Assembly: GCA_013362835.1 (NCBI GenBank)
Contig: JABFVJ010000208.1
Span: 1-6,292 of the forward strand
DNA length: 6,292 nt
Origin: Nonomuraea sp.
GTDB lineage: Bacteria > Actinomycetota > Actinomycetes > Streptosporangiales > Streptosporangiaceae
Reading direction: 5' to 3'
The translations under genes were made by a program, and so were the position numbers. Positions 1 through 5,515 of this stretch are shown here, piece after piece. Below the pieces are notes generated by a model. It worked only from the letters and a program-made list of their open reading frames with translations. It made no database searches and was not told the origin of the DNA. Numbering within the stretch: the first letter of the stretch is position 1; every line of letters begins with the position of its first letter.

Positions 1-1
1 G

Positions 2-709
2 GTCAGGCCGGGGTTGCTGCTGGCCGCCGTGGCGGTGGCCGCGTACCAGCTGTGCTTCTTCGCGGCGGTCGCGCGGACCGGGGTGGCCATCGGGACGGTG
101 GTCGCGATCGGCAGCGGGCCCGTGTTCACCGGGCTGCTGTCGTGGCTGCTGCACGGGCGCCGGCCGAGCGGGCGCTGGACGCTCGCCACCACGGCGGCGA
201 TCTGCGGGTGCGCGGCGCTGATCGTGGGAGGCGGCGCCTCGGCGGGCGGGCAGGCGGTGTCCGGGGTGCTGTTCGCGCTGCTCGGCGGCCTGCTCTACGC
301 CTTCTACGCGGTCTCGGCTGCCAGGGCCATCGAGGGCGGCGCGGAGTCCGATGCGGTGATGGGGGTGCTGTTCGGGGGCGCCGCCGTGCTCATGCTGCCG
401 GTCCTGCTGATCAACGGCGTCGGGTGGCTGGGGGAGCCGCGCGGGTTGCTCGCCGTCGCCTATCTCGGGCTCGGCACGACGGCCCTGTCCTACTTCCTGT
501 ACGGCCGCGGCCTGCGGACCACCCCCGTGGCCACGGCCGCGACGCTGGCGCTGACCGAGCCGGCCGTCGCCGCGCTGCTCGGCCTGCTGGTGCTGGGGGA
601 GCGGCTGGCCCCGGTCTCCGTCGCCGGGCTCGTGATGCTGGTGCTCAGCCTGGTGGCGGTGGCCGTACCGGACCGGGGGCGGCGAACGGCACTAGCATCA
701 CAGCCGTGA
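2..709 (+). CDS. EamA/DMT-family membrane exporter, 5' end missing
   Basis: This is probably a drug/metabolite transporter (EamA family) in the cytoplasmic membrane; its substrate cannot be told from sequence. The reading frame is open to the left edge. A TTG at 14 lies inside a hydrophobic segment and is not a credible start, so the N-terminus lies outside the window. About 235 residues are present. Eight hydrophobic segments are visible, which fits a 10-TM protein of two EamA repeats lacking its first two helices. The second repeat starts near the VSGVLFALLGG segment. It carries the family hallmark LTEPAVAALLGLLVLGE in its fourth helix, followed by a last helix and a short Arg-rich cytoplasmic tail. 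The stop TGA (707-709) shares its last base with the ATG of the GntR gene, so the two are probably co-translated and the regulator may control this exporter. The family call is firm; the substrate is unknown. Confidence 0.88.
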   Translation, partial: VRPGLLLAAVAVAAYQLCFFAAVARTGVAIGTVVAIGSGPVFTGLLSWLLHGRRPSGRWTLATTAAICGCAALIVGGGASAGGQAVSGVLFALLGGLLYAFYAVSAARAIEGGAESDAVMGVLFGGAAVLMLPVLLINGVGWLGEPRGLLAVAYLGLGTTALSYFLYGRGLRTTPVATAATLALTEPAVAALLGLLVLGERLAPVSVAGLVMLVLSLVAVAVPDRGRRTALASQP

Positions 710-1362
710 TGTTGCCGCTCAGACCCGTCTCCACCGTCGGCGCGCTCGCCGACGCCCTGCGCGGCAGGGTGCTCTCCGGCGAGATCGAGCCGGGCACCCC
801 GCTGCCCGAGCAGGAGATCGCCGCCTCCTACGGCGTGGCCAGGCCGACCGTACGGGAGGCGCTGGCGACCCTGGTGCACGAGGGGCTGCTCAGGCGCGAG
901 CGCAACCGCAGCGCCTATGTCCCGGAGGTGACGATCTCGGACCTCCAGGACCTCATGTACGTCCGCAGGCCCCTGGAGGACCTGATGGCCCAGGCCGTGG
1001 CCGGGCAACGGGTCCCCGAGGCGGAGGCCGCGCTGCGCAGGTGGGCCGCGCTGCCCGCGGACGCGCCCTGGTCGGAGACCGTCGCCGAGCACATGGCGTT
1101 GCACGAGGCGCTGATCGAGGCGGCCGGCAGCCGGCGGCTCGTCCGGCTCTACGCCGCGCTCGCCGCCGAGACCCGGCTCGGCATGGTCCGGCTCCGCGAG
1201 GTCTACCGGGACAGGGACGTCCTGGTCCGCGAGCATCGCGAGCTGCTGGACGCCATCGCCGGCGGCCCGGTGGAAGCCGCGCGGGAGGCGGTCGCGGCAC
1301 ACCTCAGTCACAACTGGGGCAGCAGCTCACCGTCGTCATCAGGGACGCATCTGCACCAATGA
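709..1362 (+). CDS. GntR-family transcription regulator, FCD subfamily
   Basis: A 217-residue DNA-binding regulator, a usual length for the FCD branch of GntR proteins. The N-terminal winged helix-turn-helix covers about residues 8-72: the LPEQEIAASYGVARPTVREA stretch (32-51) holds the recognition helix, followed by the wing (EGLLRRERNRSAYV). The all-helical C-terminal FCD effector domain covers about 77-200. FCD domains usually bind a metal through Asp-x3-His, His and His. Here H132, H176 and H198 fit the three His positions, but the Asp position is H128. The gene may start at ATG 709 (1-base overlap with the transporter stop) or at the adjacent GTG 706 (4-base overlap). Neither has a strong Shine-Dalgarno, which fits translational coupling. 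The tail after H198 is Ser-rich and short. The ligand is unknown; the likely targets are its own operon and the upstream exporter gene. Confidence 0.9.
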   Translation: MLPLRPVSTVGALADALRGRVLSGEIEPGTPLPEQEIAASYGVARPTVREALATLVHEGLLRRERNRSAYVPEVTISDLQDLMYVRRPLEDLMAQAVAGQRVPEAEAALRRWAALPADAPWSETVAEHMALHEALIEAAGSRRLVRLYAALAAETRLGMVRLREVYRDRDVLVREHRELLDAIAGGPVEAAREAVAAHLSHNWGSSSPSSSGTHLHQ

Positions 1363-1760
1363 GCGCGAACCCTTGCGGGACAGCCCTGGAACTCGCAAGA
1401 ATCGCGGCCATGCACGGCAACCCGGTGCCGGACTCTTACGTGTATGTCACGGAAGAGGGCGTCACCCGTCACTACGCGGACGGCAGCGTCGAGGCCCTTG
1501 CGTGGGAGGACGTGGTGGAGGTCCGTGTCGTCACCGAATCCGGCGCGGACGTCCTCTATATCCTGCTCGATCGTGATGGGGAAGGGTGTGTCGTCCCGCG
1601 CTCGGCGACCGATGCCACCTTTCTCGCCCGTTTACGCTATTTGCCCGATTTCGATCTCGATCGCCTCAATCTGGCCGCGGACTCGGTGCACGACGGCGTC
1701 GTGGTCGTCTGGCGCAGCCCTGACCCTCCGTCCGCATTGCCGGATCTGGAGTACGACTAG
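1359..1760 (+). CDS. Small conserved-looking protein of unknown function
   Basis: A soluble 133-residue protein with no signal peptide or membrane segment. I do not recognise a named domain. The core (about 26-119) alternates beta-like strands (SYVYVTEEGVTRHY, LAWEDVVEVRVVT, DVLYILLDRDGEGCVVP) with a helical LPDFDLDRL stretch and a last strand VVVVWRS. From memory this resembles small uncharacterised bacterial proteins of the W-D-L...GCVVP...LPGFD type; that is an impression and not a search result. The ATG at 1359 makes an ATGA overlap with the regulator stop, with AGGGA at 1341-1345 thirteen bases upstream. ATG 1410 (116 residues) is an alternative start. Leu92 is encoded by TTA (1632-1634), a rare codon in high-GC actinomycetes. 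Codons around residues 89-105 (TTT, CGT, TTA, TAT, TTG, GAT, AAT) are less GC-biased than in neighbouring genes. The last codons lie in a 22-bp tandem repeat. Confidence 0.8.
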   Translation: MSANPCGTALELARIAAMHGNPVPDSYVYVTEEGVTRHYADGSVEALAWEDVVEVRVVTESGADVLYILLDRDGEGCVVPRSATDATFLARLRYLPDFDLDRLNLAADSVHDGVVVVWRSPDPPSALPDLEYD

Positions 1761-1789
1761 CCGGTTCCTGGAGTACGACTAACCGGTTC
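1746..1789 (+). repeat. 22-bp tandem duplication spanning a stop codon
   Basis: Two adjacent 22-bp copies lie at 1746-1767 and 1768-1789. They differ at one base, G1760 versus A1782. The first copy holds the last codons of the unknown gene (Leu-Glu-Tyr-Asp) and its TAG stop. The second repeats the same codons with a TAA stop, shifted by one base in frame because 22 is not a multiple of three. This looks like replication slippage that copied the gene end into the 3' flank. Confidence 0.9.
1759..1788 (+). terminator. Weak hairpin after the unknown gene, possible terminator
   Basis: CCGGTT (1761-1766) pairs with AACCGG (1781-1786). G1760-T1787 (wobble) and A1759-T1788 extend it to 8 bp around a 14-base loop. 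It sits directly behind the stop codon at the end of the left block, where a terminator is expected. There is no T-run after it, so it is at best a non-canonical terminator. It also results directly from the tandem repeat, so the pairing may be incidental. Confidence 0.25.
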
Positions 1790-2051
1790 ATCGAGGCGTC
1801 ATCTGCCGAAATGTCGTCGTAAACCTCACATTTTCCCGCCGGGACGCTGCACTTCTGGATCGGTCCGTCAACCCCTGAGCACCCCTGTTTCGCGTCCGGT
1901 TGTGGACATTTAGCGTTATTCCCCCGCTTGGAATGGATCTTTACTCTTTAGTGGGGGCCGCCGCCCTTGATAACGCGTGGGTCTTGTCAACCCATGTGGC
2001 ACAAGGAACGTCAAGTTATCGCGGTGATGGCTGTTATCACAGGGTGGTGCT
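1790..2051 (+). promoter_or_regulatory. Low-GC intergenic leader of the polysaccharide operon
   Basis: This gap separates the end of the left operon from the sugar-transferase gene and most likely contains that operon's promoter. GC content drops to roughly 50-60 percent per line, well below the genes. Short inverted repeats seen are AAATGT/ACATTT (1809-1814/1828-1833), ATTCC/GGAAT (1918-1922/1930-1934), CCCCCGC/GTGGGGG (1921-1927/1951-1957, one G-T pair), CTTGT/ACAAG (1983-1987/2001-2005) and GTGAT/ATCAC (2024-2028/2036-2040). ACATTT recurs at 1906-1911 and GTCAACCC occurs twice (1867, 1986). TTGATA (1967-1972) and TTGTCA (1984-1989) resemble -35 boxes, but neither has a good -10 at 16-19 bases. 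The promoter position is therefore not resolved. Confidence 0.5.
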
Positions 2052-2055
2052 ATGA
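1933..2055 (+). other. Possible 40-codon leader ORF coupled to the sugar transferase
   Basis: An open frame runs from ATG 1933 to TGA 2053-2055, overlapping the transferase start as ATGA. It would encode 40 residues beginning MDLYSLVGAA and ending CYHRVVL, with a TTA codon at position 6 (1948-1950). Against it: GGA lies directly against the ATG instead of at Shine-Dalgarno distance, and only about half of its third positions are G or C, unlike the strongly GC-biased genes. The frame could be chance. If translated, it would act as a coupling or attenuation leader. Confidence 0.2.
2015..2047 (+). promoter_or_regulatory. Palindrome and GTTATC repeats beside the transferase ribosome site
   Basis: GTGATGGCTGTTATCAC (2024-2040) is a 5-bp perfect inverted repeat, 6 bp with one G-T pair. 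It ends exactly where the Shine-Dalgarno AGGG (2041-2044) begins, 7 bases before the ATG at 2052. GTTATC occurs at 2015-2020 and again at 2033-2038, 18 bases apart, and its reverse complement GATAAC lies at 1969-1974. This could be an operator for a repressor or a small hairpin affecting ribosome access. The regulator is unknown; the ribosome site itself is well supported. Confidence 0.4.
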
Positions 2056-3506
2056 GGGTGGGGACTGGGGAGTCCACTGTTGTGCTCCTCGAGGCCGCGC
2101 CACGCCTTGAGTCCAGCATCTGGACTCGGGCGTATCTGCGGCTCCTGTTATGTGGAGACTCGTTGTGCGCGCTGTTCGCGTGCGTGTGCGTGCTGGGCGT
2201 GCGCCTCGCGTCCGGCGTGTACGTCCCGATCGCCGAATACGTACTCGGATTCGGCCTGCTCGTCGCCTGGCCCGTCGCGCTCGCGATGGGAGGCGCGTAC
2301 CGCCAGCGCGCCAACGGCGAGGGCACTGAGGAGTTCAAGGCGGTCTTCAACGGCGGCGTCGGCCTGATGGCCGCCACGGCGATCCTGGCCTACGCCACGC
2401 AGACCGCCATCGCGCGCAGCTTCGTCATGGCGATGTTGCCGCTGGCGCTGCTCGCCACGCTGTATTTCCGCTTCAGGATGCGTAAACGACTTCATCGCCG
2501 GCGCGCGGTGGGGGAGTACATGCGCCAGGTGATCGCGGTCGGGCACCGGGAGTCGATCCTCGACCTGGTCGTGCAGTTCAGGCGGCAGCCGCACCACGGC
2601 ATGCAGGTGGTGGGCGCGTGCCTGCCCGACGACACTCTCGACGTCGACCTCGACGGCATCCCGGTGATGGGGTCCTTCGGCGATGTCGCGAAGGTCGTCG
2701 CGCACTCGCGGGCCGACGCCGTGGCCGTCCTCGCCTGTCCCGAGCTCGACGGGGCGGCGCTGCGCCGGCTGGCCTGGAGCCTGGAGACGGCGCGTACGGA
2801 CCTGTTCGTCGCGCCCGCGCTCATGGACGTGGCAGGGCCGCGCATCAGCATCAGGCCCGTGGCCGGGATGCCGCTGCTGCACGTGGAGCATCCCGAGTTC
2901 GACGGCACGCGGCAGCTCGCGAAGGCGGTGTTCGACCGATTGGTGGCGGGCGCGGCCCTGCTGGCGCTCGCGCTGCCGCTGCTGGCGCTCGCGCTGGTGA
3001 TCCGCCTGACCAGCAAGGGCCCCGCGCTGTTCCACCAGACGAGAGTGGGCAGAGGCGGCAGAGAGTTCCAGGTCGTGAAATTTCGCACAATGGTGGTCGA
3101 TGCCGAGCGCCTCAAAACCCAGCTTCTCGAAGCGAACGAGTTCGACGGAGTGCTCTTCAAGATAAGGAACGATCCAAGGATCACCAGGGTCGGCGCCTTC
3201 CTGCGCCGCTACTCCCTCGACGAGCTGCCACAGCTGCTCAACGTCATCCGTGGTGAAATGTCCCTCGTCGGCCCCCGGCCGCCGCTGCCGGACGAGGTGG
3301 CGAGGTACGGCACCGACGTGCGCCGCCGTCTCGTCGTCAAGCCGGGCATGACCGGCCTCTGGCAGGTCAGCGGCCGTTCCGACCTGACCTGGGAGGAGTC
3401 CGTACGGCTCGACCTGCGGTACGTGGAGAACTGGTCGCTCATCCTCGACCTGCAGATCCTGTGGAAGACCTGGTCCGTCGTCACCCGTGGAGAAGGGGCT
3501 TACTAG
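2052..3506 (+). CDS. Polyprenyl-phosphate sugar-1-phosphate transferase (WbaP/WcaJ type)
   Basis: This 484-residue enzyme moves a sugar-1-phosphate from a nucleotide sugar to undecaprenyl phosphate, the first membrane step of polysaccharide repeat-unit synthesis. Four N-terminal hydrophobic segments lie near 30-50, 58-80, 102-120 and 124-140. A CoA-binding-like soluble domain follows (about 155-270), then a membrane hairpin 294-318 with Pro309, then the bacterial sugar transferase domain to the end. Family motifs seen are KFRTM (343-347), the DE pair of SLDELPQL (D390, E391; catalytic in this family), VGPRP (406-410) and KPGMTGLWQVSGR (430-442). ATG 2052 is the only sensible start: it has AGGGTGG at 2041-2047 and a frame stop just upstream. 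Leu33 is a TTA codon. The first gene of the operon, it ends 2 bases before rmlA. Which sugar is transferred cannot be read from the sequence. Confidence 0.95.
   Translation: MRVGTGESTVVLLEAAPRLESSIWTRAYLRLLLCGDSLCALFACVCVLGVRLASGVYVPIAEYVLGFGLLVAWPVALAMGGAYRQRANGEGTEEFKAVFNGGVGLMAATAILAYATQTAIARSFVMAMLPLALLATLYFRFRMRKRLHRRRAVGEYMRQVIAVGHRESILDLVVQFRRQPHHGMQVVGACLPDDTLDVDLDGIPVMGSFGDVAKVVAHSRADAVAVLACPELDGAALRRLAWSLETARTDLFVAPALMDVAGPRISIRPVAGMPLLHVEHPEFDGTRQLAKAVFDRLVAGAALLALALPLLALALVIRLTSKGPALFHQTRVGRGGREFQVVKFRTMVVDAERLKTQLLEANEFDGVLFKIRNDPRITRVGAFLRRYSLDELPQLLNVIRGEMSLVGPRPPLPDEVARYGTDVRRRLVVKPGMTGLWQVSGRSDLTWEESVRLDLRYVENWSLILDLQILWKTWSVVTRGEGAY
2958..2996 (+). repeat. In-frame 18-bp direct repeat in the transferase membrane hairpin
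   Basis: CTGCTGGCGCTCGCGCTG occurs perfectly at 2958-2975 and 2979-2996, a 21-bp period. The two copies encode LLALALP (303-309) and LLALALV (310-316), so the repeat forms most of the membrane hairpin on both sides of Pro309. Because the period is seven codons, slippage would add or remove residues without breaking the frame. Confidence 0.9.
3491..3498 (+). promoter_or_regulatory. Ribosome binding site that sets the rmlA start
   Basis: AGAAGGGG lies inside the end of the transferase gene, 10 bases before GTG 3509. It supports GTG 3509 over an in-frame upstream candidate at 3461, which has no such site and would add 16 residues ahead of the conserved MKALVLAGG beginning. Confidence 0.7.
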
Positions 3507-3508
3507 CA

Positions 3509-4576
3509 GTGAAGGCACTCGTGCTCGCCGGGGGGTCGGGCACACGGCTCCGGCCCATCACGCACACCTCGGCCAAGCAGCTGGTCCCCGTCGCGAACAA
3601 GCCGGTCCTGTTCTACGGCCTGGAGGCGATCGCGGCGGCCGGGATCCGCGAGCTCGGCCTGGTGGTCGGGGACACGCAGGCCGAGATCGAGGCGGCCGTG
3701 GGGGACGGCTCGGCGTTCGGGCTGCAGGTGACCTACCTGCGGCAGGAGGCGCCGCTCGGGCTGGCGCACGGCGTGCTGATCGCCCGCGAGTTCCTGGGCG
3801 ACGAGGACTTCGTCATGTACCTGGGCGACAACTTCGTCGTGGGCGGGATCAGCCACCTGGTGGACAGGTTCGCCAGGGAGCGGCCCGCCGCGCAGATCAT
3901 GCTCACCAGGGTCGGCGACCCCAGCCAGTTCGGGGTCGCCGAGCTCGACGAGAAGGGCCGCGTGGTCGGGCTGGAGGAGAAGCCGGCCCGGCCGAAGAGC
4001 GATCTCGCGCTGGTCGGCGTCTACCTGTTCAGCCCGGCCGTCCACGCGGCGGTCGCCGAGCTCAAGCCGTCGTGGCGGGGCGAGCTGGAGATCACCGACG
4101 CGATCCAGTGGCTGATCGAGGCGGGCCTGCGGGTCGAGTCCTCGGTGATCTCCGGCTACTGGAAGGACACCGGCAACGTCACCGACATGCTGGAGGTCAA
4201 CCGGCTGGTCCTGGAGTCCGTCGAGCCCGTCGTACGCGGGCGGGTGGACGAGGCCAGCGAGCTGATCGGCCGGGTGGTGGTCGAGCCCGGCGCGGTGGTC
4301 GAGCGGTCCCGGGTGGTCGGCCCGGTCGTCATCGGCCGCGGGGCACGCGTCCAGGACAGCTACATCGGCCCCTTCACCTCCGTCGGCGCGTCCTGCGTCG
4401 TCACCGGCAGCGAGATCGAGTACTCGATCCTGCTGCCCCGCGCGTCCATCGACGGCGTGGGCCGGATCGAAGCCTCGCTGATCGGCCACGACGTCGAGGT
4501 CACCCGAGCTCCCAACACGCCCAGAGCCCACCGTCTGGTGCTGGGCGATCACAGCAAGGTACAGATCACTACATGA
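3509..4576 (+). CDS. rmlA: Glucose-1-phosphate thymidylyltransferase, long form (RmlA/StrD type)
   Basis: Makes dTDP-glucose from dTTP and glucose-1-phosphate, the first step of dTDP-deoxysugar synthesis, in the cytoplasm. It starts at GTG 3509, giving 355 residues, the length typical of the long RmlA form found with actinomycete sugar and antibiotic loci (StrD-like). The nucleotidyltransferase domain covers about 1-235: GGSGTRLRP (8-16), Lys23 in SAKQL, LGDN (105-108) with the metal-binding Asp107, EEKP (156-159), ELEITDAI (192-199) and YWKDTG (217-222) with Asp220. The C-terminal part (about 240-332) shows short hexapeptide-like beta-helix turns (VVVEPGAVVERS, VVIGRGARVQDS), the feature that separates the long form from the short enterobacterial RmlA. 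It lies 2 bases after the transferase stop and overlaps rmlB by ATGA, indicating one operon. Confidence 0.95.
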   Translation: MKALVLAGGSGTRLRPITHTSAKQLVPVANKPVLFYGLEAIAAAGIRELGLVVGDTQAEIEAAVGDGSAFGLQVTYLRQEAPLGLAHGVLIAREFLGDEDFVMYLGDNFVVGGISHLVDRFARERPAAQIMLTRVGDPSQFGVAELDEKGRVVGLEEKPARPKSDLALVGVYLFSPAVHAAVAELKPSWRGELEITDAIQWLIEAGLRVESSVISGYWKDTGNVTDMLEVNRLVLESVEPVVRGRVDEASELIGRVVVEPGAVVERSRVVGPVVIGRGARVQDSYIGPFTSVGASCVVTGSEIEYSILLPRASIDGVGRIEASLIGHDVEVTRAPNTPRAHRLVLGDHSKVQITT

Positions 4577-5499
4577 CGAGAATTCTGGTGACGGGCGGGG
4601 CGGGGTTCATCGGCTCCCACTTCGTCCGGGGACTGCACGACGCGTACGTGACCGTCCTCGACAAGCTCACCTACGCCGGCAACCGGGCCAACCTCGAAGG
4701 GGTGCGGCACGAGTTCGTCCACGGCGACATCTGCGACGCCGAGCTGCTGCGCCAGGTCGTGCCCGGTCACGACCTGGTGGTGAACTTCGCCGCCGAGTCC
4801 CACGTCGACCGGTCGATCGAGGGCGCCGCCGAGTTCGTGCGCACCAACGTGCTCGGTACCCAGACGCTGCTGCAGGCGTGCCTGGAGGCGGGCACGCCGA
4901 AGGTCGTCCAGGTGTCGACGGACGAGGTCTACGGGTCGATCGACATCGGCTCGTGGGACGAGTCCGCGCCGGTGCGCCCGCGGTCGCCGTACGCGGCGAG
5001 CAAGGCGGGCGGCGACATGATCGCCCGCGCGTACGCCGTCACCTACGGCCTGAACGTCTCGATCACCAGGTGCGGCAACAACTACGGCCCCCGCCAGTAC
5101 CCGGAGAAGCTCGTCCCGCTCTTCGTCACGAACCTGCTGCGCGGCCGGCAGGTCCCGCTGTACGGCGACGGCGGCAACGTACGGGACTGGATCCACGCCG
5201 AGGACCACTGCGCCGGCATCCGCCTGGTCGCCGAGAAGGGCGAGCCTGGCGAGGTCTACCACATCGCGGGCACGGCCGAGCTGACCAACAAGGAGCTGAC
5301 CGCCCGCCTGCTCGAAGCCTGCGGCCGCGACTGGGATTCAGTGCGTTATGTCGAGGACCGCAAGGGCCACGACCGCAGGTACTCCTTGGACGACTCCAAG
5401 CTGCGCGCCCTCGGCTACCGCCCCGAGATCCCGTTCGACCAGGGGCTGAAGGACACGGTCCGCTGGTACGCCGAGCACCGCGACTGGTGGGCCGCGTGA
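4573..5499 (+). CDS. rmlB: dTDP-glucose 4,6-dehydratase
   Basis: Converts dTDP-glucose to dTDP-4-keto-6-deoxyglucose with bound NAD+. It is a cytoplasmic extended short-chain dehydrogenase/reductase of 308 residues, slightly short for the family. Seen motifs: the Rossmann loop GGAGFIG (8-14), Asp30 after the second strand (NAD+ ribose position), NFAAESHVDRS (71-81), the catalytic triplet region STDEVYG (115-121, Thr116-Asp117-Glu118), YAASK (140-144, Tyr140 and Lys144), RCGNNYGPRQ (166-175) and YGDGGNVRDWIHAEDH (197-212). The start ATG lies in the last four bases of rmlA. Only AAGG at 4556-4559 could serve as a ribosome site, so translation probably depends on coupling. The family call is firm. 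The product can feed rhamnose or other deoxysugars; the following rmlD favours rhamnose. Confidence 0.96.
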   Translation: MTRILVTGGAGFIGSHFVRGLHDAYVTVLDKLTYAGNRANLEGVRHEFVHGDICDAELLRQVVPGHDLVVNFAAESHVDRSIEGAAEFVRTNVLGTQTLLQACLEAGTPKVVQVSTDEVYGSIDIGSWDESAPVRPRSPYAASKAGGDMIARAYAVTYGLNVSITRCGNNYGPRQYPEKLVPLFVTNLLRGRQVPLYGDGGNVRDWIHAEDHCAGIRLVAEKGEPGEVYHIAGTAELTNKELTARLLEACGRDWDSVRYVEDRKGHDRRYSLDDSKLRALGYRPEIPFDQGLKDTVRWYAEHRDWWAA

Positions 5500-5506
5500 C
5501 CCGCCC

Positions 5507-5511
5507 GGAGG
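5507..5511 (+). promoter_or_regulatory. Strong ribosome binding site of rmlD
   Basis: GGAGG stands four bases before ATG 5516, in the 16-base gap after rmlB. It is the clearest Shine-Dalgarno in the window, and it fixes the rmlD start. Confidence 0.75.
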
Positions 5512-5515
5512 CGTC

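Noticed and set aside
52..708. N-terminal extension of the GntR regulator
   Set aside because: The extra residues are an out-of-frame reading of the exporter gene; the helix-turn-helix domain starts normally after 709.
1820..1845. WhiG-like promoter (TAAA then GCCG)
   Set aside because: Spacing is 14 and only half of the GCCGATAA box matches.
1967..2012. Sigma-70 promoters using TTGATA (1967) or TTGTCA (1984)
   Set aside because: No acceptable -10 hexamer at 16-19 bases from either box.
2024..2040. Crp binding site
   Set aside because: GTGA and TCAC are separated by 9 bases instead of 6.
1994..2107. Second small frame starting MWHKERQV in the leader
   Set aside because: It runs out of frame into the transferase coding sequence and has no ribosome site or coding bias of its own.
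3503..4552. Long minus-strand open frame opposite rmlA (349 codons)
   Set aside because: It mirrors the GC-biased third positions of rmlA and has no recognisable domain; rmlA on the + strand has all its family motifs.
3487..4572. N-terminal extension of RmlB giving a 670-residue fusion
   Set aside because: The upstream part is an out-of-frame reading of rmlA with no domain; the Rossmann motif starts just after ATG 4573, as expected for RmlB.
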